Assembly (NCBI RefSeq): GCF_002026305.1
Contig: NZ_MVAB01000001.1
Span: 1,054,001 to 1,118,000, forward strand
Direction: 5' to 3'
Origin: Vagococcus martis
GTDB taxonomy: Bacteria; Bacillota; Bacilli; Lactobacillales; Vagococcaceae
Length of the DNA: 64,000 nt
The notes under the pieces were generated by a model. The model saw only the letters and a program-made list of their open reading frames with translations. It was not told where the DNA came from and ran no database searches. Numbering within the stretch: position 1 is the stretch's first letter; the number at the start of each line of letters is the position of its first letter. Below are positions 55,031 to 63,491 of the stretch, piece by piece. The position numbers were made by a program, and so were the translations under genes.

Positions 55031-55918
55031 CTATCGAAGTGGTAATAGACTTTTCTCTAATTGTGATCGCATATGCTCATATTGTGGCGGTAACATTAGC
55101 TTTTCACCTAGATGGTCTAAAGACTCATTAATGGTAAACCCTGGTTTATCCGTTGCTAATTCAAACACGATATTTCCTTTTTCAATAAAATAAATGGCTT
55201 TAAAATACTGTCTATCTTTTATCTCTGTTACCTGATATTTTTCTTCATATAAATAATCTTGCCATATGCGATGTGTCTCATCATCCGGAACTGACCAGGC
55301 AATATGGTGGACAGTACCTACTCCAAAACGTCCGCGTGGCAATCTTTCTTTTGGAATAACAATATGATGTTTTTCTTTACCTATTGTTTCAGCATGATAG
55401 GCATCACTATCTTCGGATACTACACTCAACCCTAAATCATCTCTTAATGTTTGCATCGTATCTTTAGGTTGACTAGATAACAATACTGCGCCATGAAATC
55501 CCATAATTTGGTATCCGTTCATTTCTTCACCTTCTACCAAAGCTATATCTAAACCATGAGAGTCATTAAATAATAGTGTCGTTTTTCCAAATAATTGACT
55601 TATCTCAAAGGAGACATTAAAAGAAGTAAGACGTTCATTCCAATAAGCGAGACTACCTTTAGGAACTCGAAACGCAATGCGACCAACTTGTCCACTACCA
55701 ACACGCCCTCGACTGGTTGTATTCCATGGGAAAAAAGTTATGATAGTCCCCAGTTCAGCTTGTTCATTACCAAAATATAAATGGTACGTTTGTGGGTCAT
55801 CAAAATTAACTGTTTGTTTAACCAGTCTAAGTCCCAATATCGTTTCGTAAAATCTCACATTTTCTTTAGTATTTCCAACAATAGCTGAAATATGATGTAT
55901 TCTATTTATAGATTCCAT
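55031..55918 (-). CDS. VOC-family ring-cleaving dioxygenase, copy 2 (MhqO/MhqA-like)
   Basis: 295 aa made of two VOC half-domains: RIHHISAIVG (about 5-14) and FGVGTVHHIAWSVPDD (about 198-213), each giving a metal-binding histidine, with E in IVFELATDKPGF. MhqA/E/O proteins cleave hydroquinones or catechols. Paralogue of the next gene upstream. Confidence 0.87.
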   Translation of the reverse strand: MESINRIHHISAIVGNTKENVRFYETILGLRLVKQTVNFDDPQTYHLYFGNEQAELGTIITFFPWNTTSRGRVGSGQVGRIAFRVPKGSLAYWNERLTSFNVSFEISQLFGKTTLLFNDSHGLDIALVEGEEMNGYQIMGFHGAVLLSSQPKDTMQTLRDDLGLSVVSEDSDAYHAETIGKEKHHIVIPKERLPRGRFGVGTVHHIAWSVPDDETHRIWQDYLYEEKYQVTEIKDRQYFKAIYFIEKGNIVFELATDKPGFTINESLDHLGEKLMLPPQYEHMRSQLEKSLLPLR

Positions 55919-55930
55919 ATCTAAACACCT

Positions 55931-56890
55931 CTATCTTTTTGTATTAAATGGTTTGATAACACTTTCTATATATTCACGTTTTTTTTCTAAAAATGGTGGT
56001 AGTGATAACGCTTCTCCTAATGTTTCATAAGGCTCATCTTCCATAAATCCAGGTTCGTCTGTTGCAAGCTCTATTAAAATATGCCCTACTCTGACATAAA
56101 GTGATTCAAAATAAAAACGATTCACATAACCCGAATTAGGTAATCCTAGCTGATCAAATAACTCTTTCCATACTTGTAAAGACGCACGATGTTTCAAACG
56201 AAAGGCCAAATGATGCACTTCTCCGTATCCTTGTCTAGCATCAGGTAATTGAGTGTCTTCGACTAAAATAATCCGTGTCCCATTGCCCCCTTCACCAACT
56301 TCCATCAAATATCGATTTCCCTCATGAGTAATTTCTTTAAACGAAAAAATTGTTTCCATCAATGATTTAAACTCTTTAAAGTAACTAACTGTTATCTCTG
56401 TTGTCCCTAAACCATATATGGCATATTCTTCAGGTACTGGACCATTTTTCCAAGCAGTTCCAGCCGCTACGCCATAATTATTTTCATCTGATATTAATTG
56501 ATAACGCTGACCATCCTCATCTCTAAATGACAATACTTTTACACCAAATTCTTCTAAAATATCATCATGATCTACATTAAATTCATAAAATCGTTCTTTA
56601 TAGTATTCTAGTGCGGCATCAGTAGGAACTCTAAACCCTATACGCGTGATAGCATTAGTACCTCTTATACCTTTTGGATTATTAGGAAAGTCAAAAAACG
56701 TCATCGTGGTACCTGGTGTCCCATAATCATCTGCAAAATAAGTATGGTAAGTATAGATATCATCTTGATTAACCGTCTTTTTAACTAGTCTCATACCTAA
56801 TATATTAGTGAAAAAGTCATAATTTTTTTTAGCATCACTTGTCATTGCTGTTATGTGGTGAATGCCTAATAATTTATCTTGTTCATTCAT
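55931..56890 (-). CDS. VOC-family ring-cleaving dioxygenase, copy 1 (MhqO/MhqA-like)
   Basis: 319 aa from the ATG at 56890 (AGGAGG 8 nt upstream). Metal-binding motifs GIHHITAMTSDAKKN, GYGEVHHLAFRLKHR and ILIELATDEPGF mark an extradiol-type dioxygenase with two VOC repeats. 22 bp after the MarR gene. Confidence 0.88.
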   Translation of the reverse strand: MNEQDKLLGIHHITAMTSDAKKNYDFFTNILGMRLVKKTVNQDDIYTYHTYFADDYGTPGTTMTFFDFPNNPKGIRGTNAITRIGFRVPTDAALEYYKERFYEFNVDHDDILEEFGVKVLSFRDEDGQRYQLISDENNYGVAAGTAWKNGPVPEEYAIYGLGTTEITVSYFKEFKSLMETIFSFKEITHEGNRYLMEVGEGGNGTRIILVEDTQLPDARQGYGEVHHLAFRLKHRASLQVWKELFDQLGLPNSGYVNRFYFESLYVRVGHILIELATDEPGFMEDEPYETLGEALSLPPFLEKKREYIESVIKPFNTKR

Positions 56891-56911
56891 TTCCAATTCC
56901 TCCTGATGTCA

Positions 56912-57343
56912 CTATTTTCCTAGTGACCTATTTAATTTGGCTAATAACTTTAATAGTTGTTCTAATTCATTTGGCTCTAAACATGACATTGAATCAGTAA
57001 TGGTTTTAGCATGTTTAGGAAAAATTTCGTTCATGAGTAGTGTCCCACGCTCTGTTAATACAACAAACGTCACTCGCTTATCGTTAATATTGGTTTGCCT
57101 TGTGACAAATCCTTTGTTCTCTAATTGGTCAATAACATATGTCGTACTACTACTAGCTATCAAAATTTTCTCTTTAATCCCTTGGATTGTCTGTTTTCCT
57201 TTGTGAAAGAGCAACTCCATCACCGCAAATTCGGTTATATTTAATTGATACTGCGTGACATCTTGTCTGACGATTTTTTCCAATTTATTACTTGCCCGTA
57301 TCAATTGAATAAATGTGTTTAACGATTGTTCTGTTTGATTCAC
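56912..57343 (-). CDS. mhqR: MarR-family regulator MhqR
   Basis: 143 aa from the GTG at 57343, chosen because GAGGTG lies 8 nt before it; an ATG at 57361 has no ribosome site and an ATG at 57349 is too close to the site. MarR wHTH: IQGIKEKILIASSSTTYVID..QLENKGFVTRQTNINDKR (about 55-95, split). The operon content (VOC dioxygenases, esterase, flavin reductase) and an operator nearly identical to the B. subtilis MhqR box identify it as the quinone/electrophile-sensing repressor. It lacks an obvious N-terminal Cys pair. Confidence 0.88.
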   Translation of the reverse strand: MNQTEQSLNTFIQLIRASNKLEKIVRQDVTQYQLNITEFAVMELLFHKGKQTIQGIKEKILIASSSTTYVIDQLENKGFVTRQTNINDKRVTFVVLTERGTLLMNEIFPKHAKTITDSMSCLEPNELEQLLKLLAKLNRSLGK

Positions 57344-57362
57344 AGTCATCACCTCTATCATT

Positions 57363-57380
57363 TATTTCGAATTCGAGATA
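57363..57380 (-). promoter_or_regulatory. MhqR operator
   Basis: TATTTCGAATTCGAGATA, one base off the palindrome TATCTCGAATTCGAGATA known for MhqR. It lies 20 bp upstream of the chosen mhqR start, so autorepression of the operon is expected. Confidence 0.85.
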
Positions 57381-57418
57381 AAAATAATTAAAAAAAGATA
57401 TCTCTCTTACTTGACATC

Positions 57419-57447
57419 ATCATATAATATTACTTACAAAAAGTAAA
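57419..57447 (-). promoter_or_regulatory. Candidate promoter of the mhq operon
   Basis: Minus strand TTTACT, 17 bp, TATGAT; the start point would be about 30 bp before the MhqR box, so bound repressor would block elongation or clearance. Confidence 0.5.
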
Positions 57448-57602
57448 CTAATCAGACTTACTTTTAATTAGTAAAATAAAAACATTTAGGTTTGTGGATC
57501 ACTACAATCTGATAAAAACAGGGTGCTTTTAATGGTATGCCTACTGAAGTTACAGTTTTAATTTACTTATTCTTTTGCTAAACTCATTTTGAGGTGATAA
57601 AC

Positions 57603-58538
57603 ATGTATAAAAATAATCTTAAAAACTTAATGATAGAAAGAAATATTAGTAACAACAAATTAGCTACGGAAACTTCGATATCTCGTCAAGCAATTAGTAA
57701 AATTAAAAACAATGAATTTCATGATATTTCAATTAATGTCTTAACAGAGTTATTAGAATACTTTGACGTAACTTTTGATGAGTTTGGAACAATCTATACT
57801 CGGAATGAGTGTCTACAAGCATTGTTACCAGACAAAGGTTTTACTAACAAAAATTTACAGTTATTAGAATCTTTAATTTCTAAAAACTTGAATATTTCTT
57901 GCACTTATCACTCTTACTCAAACAATCAGAGCCTCAATATTTACTCAAAAAAACACGACAAAAAATTTGATTTTAGTGGCAATTTTAGAGTTAATACCAC
58001 CCTACATGGACTGACTTTTGAGATTATAGATTTTGATTTATATATTCGAAATAAAAAAATAAATTTTGATAATTTTTATAGATTCTACCAAAATTTCATT
58101 AATCAGTTAGAATGTTATGCGTCACATTTGGGATTCACACAAATAGCTATAAATATAAATCCCTATATTGATGACAATTTATCAGAACTGGTAGATCCTC
58201 GAGATATCAACATACCTGATTTGAAGTTTTTAATAGCTCACTCAAACTACTCCAATAGAGAAAATGAGTTGATAAAAATGTCAATTATTAAAAATCGACA
58301 TTACAGAGAATTTTCACATGATTACGCTTTTCAAACTGCAAATAAAAAAATCAATACAATCAACCATTATATCGATTCGTTACCTAGACTCAATTTTTTT
58401 GAAAAAGAAAAAAGACGACTTTCAATGTTATCAGAAAAAAATATTCATTCTAATCATTATACAAAAATATTTTTTAAACAATTGAATCCTGAAATAATCC
58501 CCAAAGAAAAACTAGAAAAGGATATGTTAAAACGATAG
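57603..58538 (+). CDS. XRE-family HTH protein with unrecognised C-terminal region
   Basis: 311 aa from the ATG at 57603 (GAGGTG upstream). N-terminal HTH (about 5-60): NNLKNLMIERNISNNK, ETSISRQAISKIKNNE. The C-terminal 240 residues are rich in Asn, Ile, Phe and Tyr and I do not recognise them; they lack the clear helical repeats of Rgg/PlcR proteins. The very high AT content differs from neighbouring chromosomal genes and suggests transfer. Its stop codon overlaps the AGGAGG that serves a 31-codon Fst-like peptide, so the two are translated from one mRNA. Confidence 0.8.
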   Translation: MYKNNLKNLMIERNISNNKLATETSISRQAISKIKNNEFHDISINVLTELLEYFDVTFDEFGTIYTRNECLQALLPDKGFTNKNLQLLESLISKNLNISCTYHSYSNNQSLNIYSKKHDKKFDFSGNFRVNTTLHGLTFEIIDFDLYIRNKKINFDNFYRFYQNFINQLECYASHLGFTQIAININPYIDDNLSELVDPRDINIPDLKFLIAHSNYSNRENELIKMSIIKNRHYREFSHDYAFQTANKKINTINHYIDSLPRLNFFEKEKRRLSMLSEKNIHSNHYTKIFFKQLNPEIIPKEKLEKDMLKR

Positions 58539-58552
58539 GAGGTAATTTAAAA

Positions 58553-58648
58553 TTGGATAAATTTGTATCACTGATAGTTGACCCTATACTTGTCGGTATT
58601 GTGACGAACCTTTTTTCTCATTGGTTAAATGAAAAAAAGAAGCGGTAG
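58553..58648 (+). CDS. Fst-like small hydrophobic peptide (type I toxin-like), 31 aa
   Basis: TTG start at 58553, with AGGAGG at 58537-58542 (10-nt spacing, overlapping the XRE stop). The peptide has a membrane-spanning segment with DPILVGIV and a charged tail WLNEKKKR: the same plan as Fst of pAD1 (…PIFVG...., charged C-terminus). No antisense antitoxin RNA with bidirectional terminator was found, so it may be regulated by the XRE protein instead. It was too short for ordinary gene calling. Function is inference from the pattern. Confidence 0.55.
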   Translation: MDKFVSLIVDPILVGIVTNLFSHWLNEKKKR

Positions 58649-58730
58649 GGGCTATATGGGCTTCTGATTTACTTAAAATAGAATTCTTAAAATTAGTGGT
58701 GTATAAAAACTAATATTTATACATGACGAC

Positions 58731-58762
58731 AAAAAAACACCCTCCAAAAACGGCGAGTGCTT
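58731..58762 (-). terminator. Copy of the rpsI terminator
   Basis: Same as the terminator at 63438-63469 with one base change (CACCCTCC-aaaaac-GGCGAGTG), sitting directly after the rpsI remnant. Confidence 0.75.
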
Positions 58763-58870
58763 TGAGAATTGTGATACTTTACGAGCTTTTTTAAGACCTG
58801 TTTTTTTACGTTCAACCATACGAGCGTCACGATTTAACAATCCTGCACGTTTAAGTTCTGGACGAAAATC
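58760..58870 (-). pseudogene. Remnant of the 3' end of rpsI (ribosomal protein S9)
   Basis: Codes for a stretch equal to S9 residues 93-129 ([16 protein letters not shown], then [18 protein letters not shown]), about 84% identical to the real S9. About 33 bp including the final Arg and stop are deleted, so the frame runs into the terminator. It cannot be functional S9: most of the gene and the conserved C-terminal SKR are missing. A 24-bp segment (58777-58800) is identical to 63515-63538. This is the pattern left when an element integrates in or near the 3' end of rpsI. Confidence 0.85.
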
Positions 58871-58894
58871 CCTACTTGACAGTCTTTCGAACAC

Positions 58895-59117
58895 TTTTGA
58901 AACTTTCTCAACATTTTAGAGACTTCATTAAAAAAATGAAAAATCACCTATTTAATTGGTTAATGGTGGCAATTTGGTGGCAACTTTTATGTTATTTAAT
59001 GCGAGCTAGTTCAATATTTATAACATATTAATATCACTCAGATAATGCCATCTTATTTTTCTTCAAAAACGGTTAGATTGTTACCTTATCTACACTACTC
59101 TCCATCTACTTTATTCT
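58895..59117. other. Island flank without a clear gene
   Basis: Contains two TGGTGGCAA direct repeats (58964-58972 and 58975-58983), 11 bp apart. One frame gives NGGNLVATF, reminiscent of the tail of some tyrosine integrases; too short to call. No other gene seen. Confidence 0.35.
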
Positions 59118-59735
59118 TTAATTAAATTCAAATCTGTTGTTATCATCTTCACCAATTATTTTTCTTGAAAGTTGCTCATATTTCCAATTATTTTCTTCAA
59201 AACAAAATGATGCAATATACGGTTTAAAAAAATTATCTCCACTCAATTTATTTTTCTTTATCCCACTATCATCAGAAAAATCATCTAAAATTTGATTTAC
59301 TTCATAATCTTGTTCTAAATCTTTACTTTGACTTACAATTAATTTTACTTGTGTATCTTCAAGATATTTTTGTTTCAAATAACAAGTTAGTTTATATACA
59401 AATTTAGAGCTCCCATTAGTTTCATTAGAAGGGGCTTCATCTGAATCAAACATAGCAACTACATCTAATCCAAAAAATTTAAACAATTCAATATAGAATG
59501 GAAAATGGATTTTTCCATTTGAAAAATAAAAATTTTGATAATCTAAATCATTTAGTGGGACTTTTTGAAGAATTAACTTTTCAGTTAAACCTTCAACAAT
59601 AATTACTTTCCTATATAACAAGGTTTGATAAAATTCAAAAGATTCTATAATTGTATTTAAGTATAACTCTAATACCTTACCTTCTGATATAAAATCACCT
59701 TCATAATGTTCATTCGGCTCACCACAATTTAACAA
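59118..59735 (-). pseudogene. C-terminal (TOPRIM) half of an OLD-like nuclease, cut off by IS30
   Basis: 204 codons of the 3' part. TOPRIM features: KVIIVEGLTEKLIL (glutamate motif) and DVVAMFDSDE (Asp-x-Asp), as in OLD/GajA-type nucleases. It continues the frame of the ATPase half at 60951-61715: with the IS (59748-60986) and one 15-bp target copy removed, the joined frame is 447 codons without a break. No ribosome site or start codon of its own other than an in-frame TTG at 59735, so it is probably not translated now. Confidence 0.82.
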
Positions 59736-59747
59736 ACTTATTTTTTT
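59733..59747. repeat. Target-site duplication, left copy
   Basis: CAAACTTATTTTTTT, identical to 60987-61001, flanking the IS30 element. 15 bp is long for IS30 relatives but known for some. Confidence 0.8.
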
Positions 59748-60986
59748 CTAAATTGCAATATTAAGTTAGCCACCTAGGTAAAAACATCTAATTTTTTGTG
59801 TTATTCTATTAAAATCCATCCTTACCAACATGTTTTGATTTTAAGCTTTTGAATTTCTTCTAAAAATAATGTAGCTGGTTGTCTATAATTTAAGATTTTA
59901 CGTGGTAAAAGATTAATTTTTTCAGTAGCCAGTTGAATGAATTGTTTTGAGTAGTTGCAGATTGGAGTTCCTTTCGGAATAAATTGTCTTAATAAACCAT
60001 TATGTCTTTCATTTGTGCCTCGTTCCCAAGAAGAATAAGGATGAGCAAAATAGACATCAGTTATTTGTTGGAGAGCATCATGTAGCGAGCTAAATTCACT
60101 ACCATTATCAGCAGTAATTGATTGAAACATCTTGCTAAAGCTAGCTTGTCCGAGCTCAGATTTTAATCGATTAACAGCATAACAAACAGACTCTTCTGTG
60201 TGATCATCTAACACAACAGTAATCATGTAACGCGTTTTTCTTTCAACAAGAGTAAGTAGAGCATTATCATCTTTAGATTTTGAACCAATAACGCTATCTA
60301 TTTCCCAATGACCAAAGCTTTCTCTATTGTTAACTGTACTTGGTCGTTCATCAATTGATTTTCCTAGTTCTTTTTTATGCTTACGACTTCTTTTCTTTTT
60401 AGATGAGAGCCTAAGCTTCATCTTGAGGTGATGGTTTCTAATAGGTAAAAATCCTTTATCAATATAGTTATAAAGTGTTTTAGTAGAAACAAGAGGTTTA
60501 TCCCACGTCCTTAAGGACTTGACAAAACCAACAATGGCATCAGGTGACCAATTAAAGTCAATAATCTGTTTACAGGCATAATTAATAAAGTCAACAGCAC
60601 TGAGTAGCTTAGACTTAGCACCACAACGTTTTCTGTTTTCTATATATTTAGCTTGTCCTGTTTCAGCAAAATAGAGTTGTCTAGGTTTGTTATTTTCTTT
60701 GATTTGTGTTGTTGTACCACGTTTCAGCTCATTATTTATTGTTTGATGGTGTCGACCTAATCGTTTACCGATTTCTCTATTAGAATCACCTCTATTATGC
60801 CAAACTTCAATAAGTTGTCTTTCTTCAAAGGAAAGATGTTTATAAGTCAATTTTTGTGTGGTATTCTGAATTTGCGCCATGATAAAAATTCCTTTCGTTG
60901 TTGGGTAGATACTTCAATGATACATGAATTTTTACCATGGTGTTTTTTTATTATTTTAGGGTGGCTAACTTGATTCTACAATTAAC
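59748..60986 (-). mobile_element. IS30-family insertion sequence (1239 bp)
   Basis: Bounded by imperfect 27-bp inverted repeats (59748-59774 and 60960-60986) whose inner part is AAGTTAGCCACC on both, and by a 15-bp target duplication. It carries one transposase gene and interrupts the OLD-like gene in a Lys-Ile-Ser-Leu codon run. All parts look intact, so it may still move. Confidence 0.88.
59822..60880 (-). CDS. IS30-family transposase
   Basis: 352 aa. N-terminal HTH (YKHLSFEERQLIEVWHNRGD, then REIGKRLGRHHQTINNELKRG), and the DDE catalytic core: Asp in HWEIDSVIG (about 194-202), Asp in ITADNGSEFS (about 253-262) and Glu in RGTNERHNG (about 290). The frame is full length with no stop, so probably active. 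Confidence 0.92.
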   Translation of the reverse strand: MAQIQNTTQKLTYKHLSFEERQLIEVWHNRGDSNREIGKRLGRHHQTINNELKRGTTTQIKENNKPRQLYFAETGQAKYIENRKRCGAKSKLLSAVDFINYACKQIIDFNWSPDAIVGFVKSLRTWDKPLVSTKTLYNYIDKGFLPIRNHHLKMKLRLSSKKKRSRKHKKELGKSIDERPSTVNNRESFGHWEIDSVIGSKSKDDNALLTLVERKTRYMITVVLDDHTEESVCYAVNRLKSELGQASFSKMFQSITADNGSEFSSLHDALQQITDVYFAHPYSSWERGTNERHNGLLRQFIPKGTPICNYSKQFIQLATEKINLLPRKILNYRQPATLFLEEIQKLKIKTCW

Positions 60987-61715
60987 CAAACTTATTTTTT
61001 TAAATATATTGGAAAAATCTGTGGTATGACCGTTATCAATTATTTCAGTTTTTATATTATCCCGTATACTAGTATATAAATCCTTTATATCTTCCATTGT
61101 TCGATTCGTAACCTTGTAATCTATATTTCCTTCATTTAAAGAAATTGAACAAACAAATAATTCGTCAATCCTCACTGAGGATAATTCCAGAAATCTAGCA
61201 CTATGTGTTGCAACAAAAATCTGAATATCAGCTTTTTTAAACGAGTCCAGTAAATCTACAATATACTTTAAATTGGTTTCATCTAAAAAATTTTCAGGTT
61301 CATCAAATATAACAATTTCAATTGAATTTAAATTCATAGTCAACAGTACATCTAAAATTCTTTTTAATTTTGTTATACCAGAAGAATTGCTTTTTAAAAT
61401 AATCTTTGATTGAATATCTCTAATTTTTTTTATAATAGAAAGACTGTTTTCATTTATTTCCTCAGTATTCGGTAATTTAGCTGTTTCTTGCCCTCGTGAT
61501 TGTTCATTAGAATATACATAGATATTATTATCAATCTGCACTTTATTTCTACTTTTAAAAAAAGAATATTCACCAATCTCATCAAAAAATAAAGTTGTAT
61601 CCTCATTCTGTTTAAAAACCTCTTTTAAGGTATGAGTTTTCCCTGAAGAATTGGGACCAATTAAATAATTTCTTCTTTGATTTAAAATCTCTAATTTGTC
61701 AACAATAGTTTCCAT
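60951..61715 (-). CDS. N-terminal (ATPase) half of an OLD-like nuclease
   Basis: 254 codons; the last 11 (VNCRIKLATLK) come from the IS end. ABC/SMC-type ATPase: Walker A GPNSSGKT (20-27), Walker B IVIFDEPENFLD (about 155-166) and H-loop VATHSARFLE. Such an ATPase joined to a TOPRIM domain is the plan of OLD, GajA and fused PARIS-type proteins. At 447 aa the whole is short for OLD. It starts 3 bp after the 470-aa gene, so the two were an operon; now it would give a protein without the nuclease domain. Confidence 0.82.
   Translation of the reverse strand: METIVDKLEILNQRRNYLIGPNSSGKTHTLKEVFKQNEDTTLFFDEIGEYSFFKSRNKVQIDNNIYVYSNEQSRGQETAKLPNTEEINENSLSIIKKIRDIQSKIILKSNSSGITKLKRILDVLLTMNLNSIEIVIFDEPENFLDETNLKYIVDLLDSFKKADIQIFVATHSARFLELSSVRIDELFVCSISLNEGNIDYKVTNRTMEDIKDLYTSIRDNIKTEIIDNGHTTDFSNIFKKISLVNCRIKLATLK
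60987..61001. repeat. Target-site duplication, right copy
   Basis: Same 15 bp as 59733-59747; in frame (five codons) with the OLD-like gene. Confidence 0.8.
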
Positions 61716-61718
61716 AAA

Positions 61719-63131
61719 CTAACCTCTTACCTTATTTAATATCGCATAACAATATTTCTGCATTAACATATTAATTTCATTACTTGGTAATTGAACACTC
61801 TTATTTCCATAAATATCCTTTAAATTCTTTATATCTTCAGATGGACCATTAAAAATTCTAGGTGAAATTTTATAAATTAACTCCAATTTATCCATAAATA
61901 ACTTTAACTCTTGTGAAGTATCACATTGCCAAAAATTAATTTTATATTCAAAGGCTATATCTTGATAATTTTCATAAGTATAATCACCTAATTTTTGACT
62001 AGGTAATGCCTTGTCTAAGTAATTAAAGTCTACTGCTAATTGCCAAGCAAACATCATATCAGAAATAATATGAGAAGTTCTATCTTTTATATTATATGGC
62101 TCTATTTCCTCCATAATTTCTTTAGGTAGTTTATTAAATTCACCTTCCCAAAAAACAATGATATCTTCCAATTCATCAATTAGTAACCCTCTTTGACTTT
62201 CTCTTTTTGGAATTAGAGTTGTTCCTGTATATAAATATTCTTCCCTCAATATAGGTATTATTCTTTTATCAAACACAATTAAACCTGCATTAATATCATC
62301 ATTATAATTAGACGGGTTTAAATCTCTAATTTTCATATCATCAAGATTTACTACCTTAATATCAATTTCTTTTTCGTTATTTTGAATTTCAATATTTTCA
62401 AAATCTAATACTATTGTTCCCCTACAGCTAGTTGATGTGTAATCCCTAAACGCATTTATTCCATCCCCATCTATATTAACTATATCTAAATATCCACCTA
62501 AAATTGCTTTTGAAGAAGGTATAACACCTTCATAGTCTTCAATATTTAGTAGCTTGTCCTTGAATCGTAGCTCAAATTCTAATGCTATTTTACTTTCTTT
62601 TATTACATGTGGAGTCGTTTCAAACGGGATTTCATCCGCTAAAGCTTCTTTATTAATCAGTAAATATTTACTAGATATAGTTTCATTTGTTTTTTCTTGT
62701 TTAGAGTATTTAAATAATGGTAGTTCTTCAAATCCATTATGATTTTCAATGTATTGATTCACGTGAACATCATTAGTTATATTTTTTTCCCAAATCATGT
62801 TGTTATTAACAAGTATTGGATTCAATTCATATAAATCTTTGTGATTATAGTTTCTTTGAGTAATCACATTAAATGATTTTTCCTTTTCTTCCTTTAAAGT
62901 ATATAACGAAACACCAGTCAAATTATCAACAAGCCATGTAGAGTCAACCTCGACTTTCTCATCAACCACTACTATTTTAGAATAAAAATCGATTTTTTCA
63001 TCTTTAGAAATACAATTTCCTATTTCAATTATCGCTGGAATATAATTCCCTTCAATCTGTTCAATATAATATGAAACTATTAGATTAACTAAATCTTCTT
63101 TATTTTTGATTCCCTTTAACCTACTAAACAA
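61719..63131 (-). CDS. Unknown 470-aa protein, partner of the OLD-like nuclease
   Basis: 470 aa with a TTG start at 63131 preceded by GGGAGG (8 nt); the only ATG nearby leads to a stop. No membrane helix, signal peptide or known catalytic motif seen. It is acidic and rich in Asn, Ile and Asp. The C-terminal half has helix-like segments (about 340-470), the N-terminal half is mixed with strand-like stretches (TSTSCRGTIVLDFENIEI). The gene is separated by only 3 bp from the ATPase gene, so it is probably a partner in one system. I do not recognise the family. Confidence 0.7.
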   Translation of the reverse strand: MFSRLKGIKNKEDLVNLIVSYYIEQIEGNYIPAIIEIGNCISKDEKIDFYSKIVVVDEKVEVDSTWLVDNLTGVSLYTLKEEKEKSFNVITQRNYNHKDLYELNPILVNNNMIWEKNITNDVHVNQYIENHNGFEELPLFKYSKQEKTNETISSKYLLINKEALADEIPFETTPHVIKESKIALEFELRFKDKLLNIEDYEGVIPSSKAILGGYLDIVNIDGDGINAFRDYTSTSCRGTIVLDFENIEIQNNEKEIDIKVVNLDDMKIRDLNPSNYNDDINAGLIVFDKRIIPILREEYLYTGTTLIPKRESQRGLLIDELEDIIVFWEGEFNKLPKEIMEEIEPYNIKDRTSHIISDMMFAWQLAVDFNYLDKALPSQKLGDYTYENYQDIAFEYKINFWQCDTSQELKLFMDKLELIYKISPRIFNGPSEDIKNLKDIYGNKSVQLPSNEINMLMQKYCYAILNKVRG

Positions 63132-63162
63132 GAAGCATACCTCCCATTTCTATATTAAACTT

Positions 63163-63171
63163 ATTATATCA
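63163..63171 (-). promoter_or_regulatory. Extended -10 promoter of the 470-aa/OLD-like operon
   Basis: Minus strand TGATATAAT (TGN plus perfect -10); the -35 region is weak. It lies about 32 bp before the TTG start. Confidence 0.55.
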
Positions 63172-63222
63172 CTGTAAAGATAAATGATATATGATACTTA
63201 GTCCATGAACAGCCACATGATT

Positions 63223-63247
63223 TTATATTTTATAATATAAAATATAA
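63223..63247. repeat. AT-only inverted repeat upstream of the defence-like operon
   Basis: TTATATTTTA-taata-TAAAATATAA, a perfect 10-bp stem made only of A and T. It could be an operator or a by-product of composition. The rest of the 63172-63437 gap shows no gene. Confidence 0.4.
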
Positions 63248-63437
63248 CCTTGTGTATATATAAAACCTGATTAAAATAGTCAAACTCTACTTAATTATTA
63301 AAGGTATAAAAAATGAAATTGCTGTATGATAAAAATTTATTAATGGAATATTATTCCCTTCAACTCTCTTCGCCTTTCTATATCATCATTTCATATACTT
63401 AAATTATTAATCCAATTTGACAGAAATCCTCTCTATC

Positions 63438-63469
63438 AAAAAAACACCCTCCAAAAACGGAGAGTGCTT
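63438..63469 (-). terminator. Terminator of rplM-rpsI
   Basis: CACTCTCC-gtttttgga-type stem: minus strand GCACTCTCC pairs with GGAGGGTG, followed by seven T. A copy is present at 58731-58762. Confidence 0.87.
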
Positions 63470-63491
63470 TGATATTCTGTATAAAAACGAA

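Noticed and set aside
58673-58894. Open frame of 73 codons on the minus strand
   Set aside because: It is the rpsI remnant read through its damaged end and terminator; no start signal of its own.
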